Shown here piece by piece: positions 56,085-64,000 of a stretch of DNA of 64,000 nucleotides. The notes under the pieces are model-generated. The model ran no database searches. It saw nothing but the letters and a program-made list of their open reading frames with translations, and had not been told where the DNA came from. The position numbers and the translations under genes are program-made. This stretch comes from Roseiarcus sp963696665 (lineage in GTDB: Bacteria > Pseudomonadota > Alphaproteobacteria > Rhizobiales > Beijerinckiaceae), in the NCBI GenBank assembly GCA_963696665.1, contig CAVOLE010000031.1:248001-312000 (forward strand). Reading direction: 5' to 3'. Positions within the stretch are counted from its first letter, which is position 1. Each line of letters opens with the position of its first letter.

Positions 56085-56728
56085 GTTGGCCGCGTAATTC
56101 TGTGCGGCGTCCATCCGACGACCGCCTTCCGCTGGCGGCATCGGTTTCTGCGCGCGCCCGCCGACGATAAGCCTCGAAGCTTAAGCGGAATGTCGAGGCC
56201 GATGAGACCTTCATCCTCGAATCCTTCAAGGGCCGCTGGTCCGACCTGCCGCGCAAGGCGCGCCGGCGAGGCGGAACGGCCCGGCATGCGGGCCCCTATC
56301 AGGACAACATTCCCGTCCTTGTCGCCCGCGACCGGAAAGGCGCAACTTTTGACGCCGTTCTGCCGCAGGACGACAACGCCTCGATCGCCGCCGTGCTGAG
56401 AGGCCTCGTTACCTCCGCAAATCATCTGGTCGGCGATGGCGGCAAGCCGTTGGCCGCCTTCGCCCGCCGGGCTGGCATTCCCTTCCACGCCGTTCCCTCG
56501 CCGGGAAAGCCGACCGCCGAGGCGCCGCATCTGCACATCAACAACGTCAACGCATACCACAGCCGCCTCAAGCAGTGGCTCAACCGCTTCAACGGCGTCG
56601 CCACCAAGAACCTGCCAAGCTACCTCGGCTGGCGCCGCGCCATCGAAGCCTGGGGCCAACGCCTTGATCCGCCAAACTGGGTTGCCGGCGCAATCGGAAA
56701 CGGACCATACCAACAACTAACGCTATAA
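56085..56728 (+). pseudogene. IS1595-type transposase remnant
   Basis: Two frames join to give about 210 residues of a DDE transposase of the IS1595/ISXO2 group: HPTTAFRWRHRFLRAP, then VEADETFILESFKGRW (first catalytic Asp/Glu), and near the end HLHINNVNAYHSRLKQWLNR followed by FNGVATKNLPSYLGWRRAIE. The zinc-binding N-terminus is missing, and the frame shifts near 56190, just before VEADET, so it is inactive. It abuts the truncated ATP12 gene. No clear terminal repeats were found. Confidence 0.75.
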
Positions 56729-57231
56729 GACCGCGGAAAATGATTGACAAATCCGGAAGATTAGAGTATTCGTTTCTGCAGAGGCGAATTATGAGGCTGC
56801 CACGGTCCGGTGGGAGAAACGACTGGGGATGTCTCCGCGCTTGGTTTTGCACACAACTTCGGACGTTGAGTTAAAAGCCAGCGAATCTTTTTTATTTTTT
56901 TCGCTCGTAACCCATTGAAAAGTCCGGATTCGCAAAAATAAATGAAAGCAAATGAAAGCAAATAGAAGCAAGTTTGCTTTCAATTGTTTTCATTAAGCTT
57001 GGATTTGCTTTCAGGAAACTCGCGCTCCAGTTGTATTTTGGTCCTTGGGAGAGGCTCAGGTTGCCGGTTCCGGTAGGGCAGGGGGGCGAATCCGGAGCCC
57101 GGCGCATCCGTCGGCCGGACCCGCCGCCGGCCGACGCGGCCGTCCGGCTTGCCAGCGTCCCGAAAGGCGGGCAGGTTTCCCGATCAGCGGAGCCTTGGCG
57201 CCAAGCGGGAGGCGAAATCCATCGGGAGGAC
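56729..57231. other. 503-bp intergenic region upstream of the flavin monooxygenase
   Basis: No gene is supported here. It contains T-rich tracts (56886-56900), core plus 10-mer element copy D (56906-57016) and then the GGGAGGA ribosome site (57224-57230) of the monooxygenase. Confidence 0.5.
56906..57016 (+). repeat. core plus 10-mer array element, copy D
   Basis: The core CGTAACCCATTGAAAAGTCC starts at 56906 and is identical to copy A over 20 bases. Three 10-mers follow at exact 10-bp spacing (AAATGAAAGC at 56940 and 56950, AAATAGAAGC at 56960). Then come their inverted forms (TTTGCTTTCA, TGTTTTCATT, TTTGCTTTCA), giving an imperfect long hairpin. Confidence 0.7.
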
Positions 57232-59034
57232 ATGATGCTCGACACTGCGCCCACTGCCCGGATGTCGGCCTTCCTCGGAAGGTTCGAGGCCGCGCTGGCG
57301 GCGGGCGACATCGACGCCGCGGTCGCCATGTTCGCCGCGGACAGCTATTGGCGCGATCTCGTCGCCTTCACCTGGAACATCAAGACGATGGAAGGCCGCG
57401 ATCAGGTTCGCGACATGCTCTCCCATTGCCTCAGCCAAGCGAAGCCGCGCGACTGGCGCGTCGCCGAGGGCGAGATCGCGACCGAGGCGGACGGCGTGCT
57501 CGAATCCTGGATTTCGTTCGAGACCGAGATCGCCCGAGGCTATGGCTTCATCCGGATCAAGGACGGTCTCATCTGGACACTTCTGACCACGATGGCCGAG
57601 CTCAAGGGTCATGAAGAGAGGGCGGGGTTCACAAGGGCCCTCGGCGCGAGGCACGGCGTCAACCCCGGCGCCAAGACGTGGAAGGAACTGCGGGACGAGG
57701 AGGCTGAGAAGCTCGGCTACGATACGGATCCTTATGTGCTGATCGTCGGCGGCGGTCAGGGCGCGATCGGACTTGGCGCGCGCCTGAGGCAACTCGGCGT
57801 GCCGACGATCATCGTCGAAAAGAACGAGCGACCGGGCGATTCCTGGCGCAAGCGGTACAAGTCGCTCTGCCTCCATGACCCGGTCTGGTACGACCATCTG
57901 CCCTATATCGACTTCCCGAAGACCTGGCCGGTGTTTTCGCCCAAGGACAAGATCGGCGATTGGCTGGAAATGTACGCCAAGGTGATGGAGCTGAATTACT
58001 GGACCAAGACGACGGCTGAGAACGCAAAGTTCGATCCGAAGAAAAAGGAATGGACGGTCGTCGTCGATCGCGACGGCAAGAAGGTCGGTTTGCACCCCAA
58101 GCAGCTGGTGTTTGCGACCGGCATGTCCTCAAAGCCGAATCTGCCAAAATTCGAGGGCATGGAGACCTTCAAGGGCGAGCAGCATCATTCGTCGGCCCAT
58201 CCGGGGCCCGATGCTTTCAAGGGCAAGAAGGTCGTCGTCATCGGCTCGAACAATTCGGCGCATGACATTTGCGCCGCGCTCTACGAAGCCGGCGTCGATG
58301 TCACGATGGTGCAGCGCTCGAGCACGCATGTCGCGCGCTCGGACAGTTTGATGGAGATCGCTCTCGCCGGCCTCTATTCCGAACGCGCGGTCCAGAGCGG
58401 CATGACGACGGCCAAGGCCGATCTTATCTTCGCCTCCTGGCCCTACCGCCTGCTGGCCGAGCAGGAGAAGCGGACCCACGACAAGATTCGCGAAGTCGAT
58501 GCCGGTTTTTACAAGGCTCTCGAGAAGGCAGGTTTCAAGCTCGACTATGGCGACGATGAGACCGGGCTGTTCATGAAATATATGCGCCGGGGCTCGGGCT
58601 ATTATATCGATGTCGGCGCCTCCCAGCTCATCATCGACGGCAAGATCAAGCTCGTTTCGGGGCAGGTGCAGGAAATCACGCCCAATGGCGTCAAGCTCGA
58701 CAACGGCAAGGAAATTCCGGCCGACGTCATCGTCTATGCGACCGGCTATAGCTCGATGAACGGCTGGGTCGCCGATATTTGCGGTCAGGAAATGGCCGAC
58801 AAAGTCGGCAAGGTCTGGGGTCTTGGCTCAAACACCAAGAAGGACCCTGGTCCGTGGGAGGGCGAGCCGCGCAACATGTGGAAGCCGACGCAGCAGGAGG
58901 CCTTATGGTTCCACGGCGGCAACCTGCACCAGTCGCGCCATTATTCGCAGTTCCTGGCGCTGCAGCTGAAAGCGCGCCTCGAGGGCGTCCCGACCCCGGT
59001 CTACGGGCTTCAGGAAGTCCACCATAAGGCATAG
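57232..59034 (+). CDS. FAD-dependent monooxygenase with N-terminal SnoaL-like domain
   Basis: This protein of 600 residues starts at ATG 57232 with GGGAGGA upstream. Residues 1-130 look like an NTF2/SnoaL domain (RFEAALAAGDIDAAVAMFAA, then DSYWRDLVAFTWNI and GFIRIKDGLIWTL). Residues from about 165 form a flavin monooxygenase: VLIVGGGQGAIGLGARLRQL (FAD), PGDSWRKRYKSLCLHDPVWY, VVVIGSNNSAHDICAAL (NADPH) and DVIVYATGYSSM (the ATG motif). Related proteins are often annotated as CzcO-like flavoproteins. It probably oxygenates an organic substrate. No partner gene is adjacent. Confidence 0.82.
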   Translation: MMLDTAPTARMSAFLGRFEAALAAGDIDAAVAMFAADSYWRDLVAFTWNIKTMEGRDQVRDMLSHCLSQAKPRDWRVAEGEIATEADGVLESWISFETEIARGYGFIRIKDGLIWTLLTTMAELKGHEERAGFTRALGARHGVNPGAKTWKELRDEEAEKLGYDTDPYVLIVGGGQGAIGLGARLRQLGVPTIIVEKNERPGDSWRKRYKSLCLHDPVWYDHLPYIDFPKTWPVFSPKDKIGDWLEMYAKVMELNYWTKTTAENAKFDPKKKEWTVVVDRDGKKVGLHPKQLVFATGMSSKPNLPKFEGMETFKGEQHHSSAHPGPDAFKGKKVVVIGSNNSAHDICAALYEAGVDVTMVQRSSTHVARSDSLMEIALAGLYSERAVQSGMTTAKADLIFASWPYRLLAEQEKRTHDKIREVDAGFYKALEKAGFKLDYGDDETGLFMKYMRRGSGYYIDVGASQLIIDGKIKLVSGQVQEITPNGVKLDNGKEIPADVIVYATGYSSMNGWVADICGQEMADKVGKVWGLGSNTKKDPGPWEGEPRNMWKPTQQEALWFHGGNLHQSRHYSQFLALQLKARLEGVPTPVYGLQEVHHKA

Positions 59035-59045
59035 GCGCCTCTGTA

Positions 59046-59066
59046 GCCGCGATCGCCGATCGCGGC
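59046..59066. terminator. bidirectional hairpin between convergent genes
   Basis: GCCGCGATCG (59046-59055) is the exact inverse of CGATCGCGGC (59057-59066). It lies 12 bp after the monooxygenase stop and 19 bp from the ispDF stop, so it could end both transcripts. Confidence 0.55.
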
Positions 59067-59084
59067 CAGCGCCGGCGCCTGTAA

Positions 59085-60272
59085 TCAGGGCACCCGCAGG
59101 GTCGCCGTCGCGAGGCAGGCGACGCCTTCGCCGCGGCCGGTAAAGCCAAGCTTCTCGCTGGTCGTCGCCTTGACCGCCACGCGGCCGATGGCGAGGCCCG
59201 CGATCTCGGCGACGCGGGCGCGCATCGCCTCGCGGTGGGGGCCGATCTTCGGCGCTTCGCAGATGACCGTCGCATCGAGATGCGCGATCACGGCCCCCCG
59301 TGCGCGCACGCGTTCGGCCGCATGGGCGAGGAAGACCTTCGACGCCGCGCCCTTCCATTGCGGGTCCGAGGGCGGAAAATGCTGGCCGATGTCGCCTTCG
59401 GCGAGCGCGCCGTAGATCGCGTCGGCGAGTGCGTGCAAGCCGACGTCGGCGTCGGAATGGCCGCTCAAGCGCGCCGAATGGGGGATGCGAACGCCGCACA
59501 GCCACACATAATCGCCGGGCGCGAAGGCGTGGACGTCGAAGCCTTGGCCAACCCGCGTTTCGCCCAAGCTCGCCGTGAGCCGGGCCTCGACTGCCCCGAG
59601 ATCCTGCATGGTGGTCACCTTGACGTTGGCGGGATCGCCTTCGAACACATAAGCCGGCGCGCCCGCCCATTCGGCGACCGCCACGTCGTCGGTAAGGTCG
59701 CCGACGCCCGCGGCGGCGGCGCGCCGATGCGCTTCGAGGATCAGCGGGAAGCGGAACGCCTGCGGCGTTTGCACGGCTCGTAAGCCCGAGCGCGGCGGGG
59801 TTGCAAGGACCCGGCCCTCGACATCGACCTGCTTGATCGTGTCGTTCATCGGCGTTCCGGGCGCCGCCGCCCCATGACGCTCGGCGGCCTCAATTGCGCG
59901 CGCAACGAGCGGCGGGGAGGGGAAGGGCCGCACAGCGTCGTGGATGAGCACGATCTCCGGCTCGGCGGCCGCGAGGGCCTCGAGCCCGGCGAGCACGCTT
60001 TGCTGACGGGTCGCGCCGCCGATCGCCGGCGGCCCGATCGCCGCCGCCGCGTCTGGTTTCAAATGGGCCAGCGCCTGATCGTAGAGCGCGCGATCGTCTG
60101 GGCGGATGACCACCGTTATGGCCAGAAACGGAAAGCTTGCGGCAAGCGCCTCCAGCGTATGGACGATCAGCGGGCGGCCGGCGCAACTGAGATATTGCTT
60201 CGGCCGCTCTGCGCCGAGCCTTACGCCCCGGCCTCCGGCGACGACCAGAAGCCCGATCCTTTTCGACGACAA
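59085..60272 (-). CDS. ispDF: bifunctional IspD/IspF isoprenoid biosynthesis enzyme
   Basis: This fusion protein of 395 residues is typical of alphaproteobacteria. The N-terminal IspD domain has LVVAGGRGVRLGAERPKQYL and HDAVRPFPS (CDP-ME synthesis). The C-terminal IspF domain starts at RVGQGFDVHAF and has HSDADVGLHALADAIYGAL (metal site), GDIGQHFPPSDPQWKGA and an end with KATTSEKLGFTGRGEG. It catalyses steps three and five of the MEP pathway. Confidence 0.95.
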   Translation of the reverse strand: MSSKRIGLLVVAGGRGVRLGAERPKQYLSCAGRPLIVHTLEALAASFPFLAITVVIRPDDRALYDQALAHLKPDAAAAIGPPAIGGATRQQSVLAGLEALAAAEPEIVLIHDAVRPFPSPPLVARAIEAAERHGAAAPGTPMNDTIKQVDVEGRVLATPPRSGLRAVQTPQAFRFPLILEAHRRAAAAGVGDLTDDVAVAEWAGAPAYVFEGDPANVKVTTMQDLGAVEARLTASLGETRVGQGFDVHAFAPGDYVWLCGVRIPHSARLSGHSDADVGLHALADAIYGALAEGDIGQHFPPSDPQWKGAASKVFLAHAAERVRARGAVIAHLDATVICEAPKIGPHREAMRARVAEIAGLAIGRVAVKATTSEKLGFTGRGEGVACLATATLRVP

Positions 60273-60412
60273 TTGAGGGCTCCGACGACCAATGGGAGCG
60301 CCTTTTCCTGCGCCGCGGCGGTCGCGTCAATGCGGGACTGGCCGGAGCGCCGTCTTGACTTGCCCTTTGCCCGCGCCGATCAATCGCAAAGACCATCGTC
60401 CGGGACATCGTC

Positions 60413-61066
60413 GTGCCGCTGAAGCTGATCCTCGCCAACAAGGCTTATTCGTCCTGGTCGCTCAGGCCCTGGATCCTGCTCGCCCAGTTGAAGATCCCGT
60501 TCGAGGAAGTGGTTATTGCGATGGATCAGCCGGATACGCGCGAGACCATGCTCAAATACGCGCCGACGGGAAAGTGTCCCTCGCTTCAAGACGGCAAGGT
60601 CACGGTCTGGGAGTTGCTCGCGATCATTGAATACCTTGCGGAAGCCTATCCTGGAAAGACAGTGTGGCCGAAAGGCAAGGCCGCCCGCGCCCATGCCCGC
60701 GCGCTCGCGAGCGAAATGCACGCGGGCTTCGTCGCGCTCAGGCAGGCGTGCCCGACGAATTTCCGCCGGCCGGTCAGGGCGATCGCGCTCAGCGACGAGG
60801 TTCGCGCGGACGTCGCGCGCATCGAAGCCGCCTGGGCCCAGGCGCGCGCGACCTTCGGCAGGGGAGGGCCTTTCCTGTTCGGGCGCTTCTCAGCGGCGGA
60901 CGCCATGTTTGCGCCCGTGGTCAACCGCTTTCATATCTATGACGTTCCCGTCTCGGTACAGACGCGCGCCTATATGGAAACGATCATGGCTCTTCCGGCG
61001 TGGAAAGCCTGGATTGCGGACGCGCATGCCGAACCGTGGCGGATCGAACGCTACGAAGCCATCTGA
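60413..61066 (+). CDS. glutathione S-transferase family protein
   Basis: This protein of 217 residues has a thioredoxin-like N-terminus (LILANKAYSSWSLRPWILLA with the SSWSLR glutathione site, then YAPTGKCPSL and ELLAIIEYLAE) and a helical C-terminus with RFSAADAMFAPVVNRF. It matches bacterial GSTs of the yfcF-like branch. A GTG start at 60413 is likely. It is divergent from ispDF and its substrate is unknown. Confidence 0.85.
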   Translation: MPLKLILANKAYSSWSLRPWILLAQLKIPFEEVVIAMDQPDTRETMLKYAPTGKCPSLQDGKVTVWELLAIIEYLAEAYPGKTVWPKGKAARAHARALASEMHAGFVALRQACPTNFRRPVRAIALSDEVRADVARIEAAWAQARATFGRGGPFLFGRFSAADAMFAPVVNRFHIYDVPVSVQTRAYMETIMALPAWKAWIADAHAEPWRIERYEAI

Positions 61067-61292
61067 TTAGGCAAAGCTCTTGACCGCGTCCTGCCGTAAA
61101 GTCCGGCTTCGGCATCCCCGGGGCAATATGTTGCAAATAAACAACAACTTGCGCGCTCTCAAGAAAGCACAGCATTCGCTGAAAGAAATTATGAAATCGG
61201 AAATGGGTTTCCCTCAGTGTCAGAGGTGAACAACGACAACAACATTTGTGGTTCCGCTAAGTAGGCGGCTCGGTTTAGGGAAATAGAGCGTA

Positions 61293-62900
61293 ATGGCGCG
61301 AATAAAGAGCGCTTTGACAACGAAGGGCGGCGGGGGAGAAGCCAACGCTGCGGAATGGCGTCGGCTGACTGACGAACTCGACTTGCGCCGGCGCGCGGCG
61401 GCCGAGGGCGGCTCGATCAAAGCGCGCGAACGCCATGTCGCGCGGGGCAAGCTTCTGGCGCGGGAACGTGTCGCCGGCCTCGTCGATACGGGCTCGCCGT
61501 TTCTCGAGATCGGCGCGCTCGCGGCTTTTGAGATGTATGAGGGCGACGTCCACGGGGCGGGGCTGGTCGCTGGAATCGGCCTTATCGAGGGCCGCGAGGT
61601 CATGATCATCGCCAATGACCCGACCATCAAGGGCGGCGCCTATTATCCGATGACAGTAAAGAAGCACCTGCGCGCGCAGGAGATCGCAATGGAGAACCGC
61701 CTCCCTTGCGTTTATCTGGTCGACTCGGGCGGGGCCAATCTACCTTACCAGGCTGAGGTTTTTCCTGACCGCGACCATTTCGGGCGGATCTTCTTCAACC
61801 AGGCGCGCATGTCGTCGGCTGGGATCCCTCAAATTGCGGTGGTAATGGGATCCTGCACCGCGGGCGGCGCCTATGTGCCGGCGATGTCGGACGAGACGAT
61901 CATCGTCGACAAGCAGGGCACGATTTTTCTTGGCGGCCCACCCTTGGTCAAGGCCGCGACCGGCGAGACGGTGAGCGCCGAAGACCTTGGCGGCGGAGAC
62001 CTGCATACCCGCGTCTCGGGCGTCGCGGACGGCCTGGCGCGTGACGATACGCATGCGCTTGCGCTCGCGCGGCGGGCGGCCGCCAACCTCAACCGGCCGC
62101 CGAAGCGCTCGATCGATTGGGCGAAGCCGGTCGAGCCTTTTTATCCGGCCGAGGAGCTCGAACTTGTCGCGCCGGTCGACCTTCGCCAGCAGGTCGACGC
62201 GCGTGAAATCATTGCCCGGATCGTCGACGGTTCGGAGTTCGACGAGTTCAAACCCCGCTATGGCGTCACCCTGGTTACGGGATTCGCGCGCCTCTCGGGC
62301 ATGCTGATCGGCGTCATCGCGAGCAATGGCGTGCTGTTTTCCGACAGCGCGCTGAAGGGGACGCACTTTATCGAACTCTGCGTCCAACGCGACGTTCCAA
62401 TGCTTTTCCTGCAGAACATCTCCGGCTTCATGGTCGGACAACGCTACGAGGCGGGCGGCATCGCCAAGGACGGCGCGAAGCTCGTCACCGCGGTGGCCTG
62501 CGCCAATGTGCCCAAGATCACGTTGATCGTCGGCGGCTCTTTCGGCGCCGGCAACTATGGCATGTGCGGGCGGGCGTATTCGCCTCGCTTCCTCTTCATG
62601 TGGCCCAATGCGCGCATCAGCGTGATGGGCGGCGAACAGGCCGCGAGCGTGCTGGCGACGCTGAGGCGGGATGCGCTCGAGGCGGAAGGGCGCGAATGGC
62701 CCAAGACTGACGAAGAAGGATTTAAGGCCCCAATTCGGGCCAAATACGAGGCCGAGGGTTCGCCCTATTATGCGACGGCTCGCCTCTGGGATGACGGTAT
62801 CGTGGCGCCTCGGGAAACGCGGCGGGTTCTGTCGCTGGCGTTTTCGGCCACGCTTAACAGTAGGATCGAGCCGACCAAGTTCGGCGTTTTTCGCATGTAG
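61293..62900 (+). CDS. mccB: acyl-CoA carboxylase beta subunit (methylcrotonyl-CoA type)
   Basis: This carboxyltransferase has 535 residues, the usual length for methylcrotonyl-CoA carboxylase beta. Key segments are GSCTAGGAYVPAMSDE, FLGGPPLVKAATGE and, near the C-terminus, GGSFGAGNYGMCGRAYSPRF with WPNARISVMGGEQAASVL, characteristic of MccB rather than PccB. It moves carboxybiotin's CO2 to the acyl-CoA in leucine or isoprenoid breakdown. The biotin carboxylase alpha subunit is expected next to it, but an mrr gene follows, so it must be elsewhere. Confidence in the exact substrate is moderate. Confidence 0.85.
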   Translation: MARIKSALTTKGGGGEANAAEWRRLTDELDLRRRAAAEGGSIKARERHVARGKLLARERVAGLVDTGSPFLEIGALAAFEMYEGDVHGAGLVAGIGLIEGREVMIIANDPTIKGGAYYPMTVKKHLRAQEIAMENRLPCVYLVDSGGANLPYQAEVFPDRDHFGRIFFNQARMSSAGIPQIAVVMGSCTAGGAYVPAMSDETIIVDKQGTIFLGGPPLVKAATGETVSAEDLGGGDLHTRVSGVADGLARDDTHALALARRAAANLNRPPKRSIDWAKPVEPFYPAEELELVAPVDLRQQVDAREIIARIVDGSEFDEFKPRYGVTLVTGFARLSGMLIGVIASNGVLFSDSALKGTHFIELCVQRDVPMLFLQNISGFMVGQRYEAGGIAKDGAKLVTAVACANVPKITLIVGGSFGAGNYGMCGRAYSPRFLFMWPNARISVMGGEQAASVLATLRRDALEAEGREWPKTDEEGFKAPIRAKYEAEGSPYYATARLWDDGIVAPRETRRVLSLAFSATLNSRIEPTKFGVFRM

Positions 62901-62933
62901 TCTTGGGTGGGGTAGGGGGAGCGTAAGAAACAA

Positions 62934-63839
62934 ATGGGCGTGCCCAGTTTTCAGCAACTCATGTTGCCAACGCTGCAGACGGTTGGGCGGCGTTATGACG
63001 AGATCAGCATTTCGGGGTTGGAAGACGAAGTCGGCAAGACTCTCAAGATCACCCCCGAGGATCGGCAGCTCAGGCTGCCTAGCGGCAATCAGACGCTGTT
63101 CGCCAATCGGCTCAATTGGGCCAGGTCCTACTTGTCGAAGGCCGGGCTCATCGAACTGCCCCGCCGCGGCTACTGTCGCGCGACCGACCGAGGCCGCGAA
63201 CTGCTCGCCGAGGGGAAGAGCGAGATCGACCTCGGAACCTTGGAGCGCTATCCGGAATTCGTCGCTTGGCGATCACAAGGCAAAGGCGGGGAGGCGACAG
63301 AGGAAAGCGGCTCGCGGGACGATACCGAGGAGACGATGGCTTCGAGCTTCGAGCTCCTCAACGCGGAATTGGCGCGGGACATCGTCGGGCGAGTGCATTC
63401 CTTCAGCCCGGCCTTTTTCGAACGCCTCATCATCGACCTCCTCGTGCGCATGGGTTACGGCGGCGGACGCGTCGAGATGGGCCGAGCCCTCGGCCGGGTT
63501 GGCGACGGCGGCGTGGACGGCGTCATCAAGGAGGACGAGCTCGGCCTTGACGTCGTCTATGTCCAGGCCAAACGGCTTGATCCCAACAAGGCTGTCCCGT
63601 TATGCGAAGTGCGTGATTTTGTTGGCGGACTGGAGGGCCATCGGGCGAACAAGGGCGTGCTGGTCACGACCTCGTACTTTCCCTCTACCGCCTATGACTT
63701 CATCACTCGGGTCTCCAAGCGGGTCGTGCTGATCGACGGGCAAGGGCTTGCGAATCTGATAATTCGACATCGCGTCGGCGTCCGGATCAAGGACGTGTAC
63801 GAGGTGCGCAAGATCGACGACAGCTACTTCGTCGAATAA
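62934..63839 (+). CDS. mrr: Mrr-type restriction endonuclease
   Basis: This protein of 301 residues has a winged-helix N-terminal domain (LPTLQTVGRRYDEISISGLE, NRLNWARSYLSKAGLIELPR) and a C-terminal nuclease domain: FFERLIIDLLVRMGYGGGRV, DGGVDGVIKEDELGLDVVYV and QAKR, giving the D...QxK endonuclease site. Mrr proteins cut DNA with modified bases and act without a methylase. It starts 33 bp after mccB, an unusual neighbour, suggesting insertion between mccB and its usual partner. Confidence 0.88.
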   Translation: MGVPSFQQLMLPTLQTVGRRYDEISISGLEDEVGKTLKITPEDRQLRLPSGNQTLFANRLNWARSYLSKAGLIELPRRGYCRATDRGRELLAEGKSEIDLGTLERYPEFVAWRSQGKGGEATEESGSRDDTEETMASSFELLNAELARDIVGRVHSFSPAFFERLIIDLLVRMGYGGGRVEMGRALGRVGDGGVDGVIKEDELGLDVVYVQAKRLDPNKAVPLCEVRDFVGGLEGHRANKGVLVTTSYFPSTAYDFITRVSKRVVLIDGQGLANLIIRHRVGVRIKDVYEVRKIDDSYFVE

Positions 63840-64000
63840 AGGGGGCCGACGTCGAAACGGGGCTTCAGCCGGCGCCGCGATAGCGTTGGAGGCTCTCCCT
63901 CCACTTCCCCGCATTTCCTCTAGCGTCATCGCGAGGAGCGAAAGCGACGCGGCGATCCAGAACTGCCGGCGCCGCGCTTCACCCCTATGGAATCTTCGCT
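63840..64000. other. window end, no feature seen
   Basis: The last 161 bp hold no recognised gene, RNA or repeat. Confidence 0.5.

Noticed and set aside
61740..62957. 405-codon minus-strand frame
   Set aside because: Antisense to mccB; composition is of shadow type and no motif is present.
1..64000. tRNA, rRNA or phage attachment sites
   Set aside because: No cloverleaf-type sequence, rRNA stretch or integrase gene was recognised; a tRNA scan was not possible here.

Overview
The window is about 64 kb of high-GC DNA from an alphaproteobacterium, most likely of the order Hyphomicrobiales. The clues are base composition, ATGA-type gene overlaps, fused ispDF, and the cysQ / DUF4170 / DUF374 acyltransferase / waaA / lpxK order. 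A Beijerinckiaceae/Methylocystaceae-like host is only an inference. No rRNA, tRNA or CRISPR array was recognised.

Region 1 (0.4-15.5 kb) is a nicotinate catabolic island. NicAB (molybdenum hydroxylase with three cytochrome c domains) would make 6-hydroxynicotinate. A 6-hydroxynicotinate reductase (Hnr) homologue would reduce it to 1,4,5,6-tetrahydro-6-oxonicotinate, and an enamidase homologue would open the ring. A Liv-type ABC importer, a ferredoxin-NADP reductase, a MarR regulator, an ApbE-like UPF0280 protein and two DUF1185 paralogues accompany them. Three copies of one palindrome lie at the promoters of livK, fpr and hnr, defining a compact regulon. Five genes here carry single frameshifts or, in nicB, two.

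Region 2 (15.5-23.1 kb) is a sugar or sugar-acid locus: a GntR/FCD regulator, a mandelate-racemase-type enolase, an internally deleted SDR and a complete ribose-type ABC importer. Region 3 (23-38 kb) is a mixed accessory stretch. It holds DUF4239, DUF4436 and DUF2306 membrane proteins, an MFS exporter, a Rieske oxygenase, ClpS, an aldo-keto reductase, an amidohydrolase, a decayed ParDE module, a stomatin-like protein, an unusual NRAMP-family transporter, and an SDR plus DsbA-like isomerase pair. Region 4 (38-47 kb) has a Flp pilin, two AT-rich genes (PAP2, acyltransferase 3) that look acquired, TerC, two LysE exporters, a sugar kinase, and two PEP-CTERM proteins.

Region 5 (47-64 kb) is mostly core: cysQ, the lipid A/Kdo genes waaA and lpxK, ispDF, a GST, an acyl-CoA carboxylase beta subunit and an Mrr endonuclease. 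Between them sit a large frameshifted autotransporter, an ATP12 fragment next to an IS1595-type remnant, and a flavin monooxygenase with an N-terminal SnoaL-like domain. Four dispersed elements (24.8, 37.7, 55.5 and 56.9 kb) share one core sequence followed by 10-bp direct repeats whose sequence differs between copies; I do not recognise this family.
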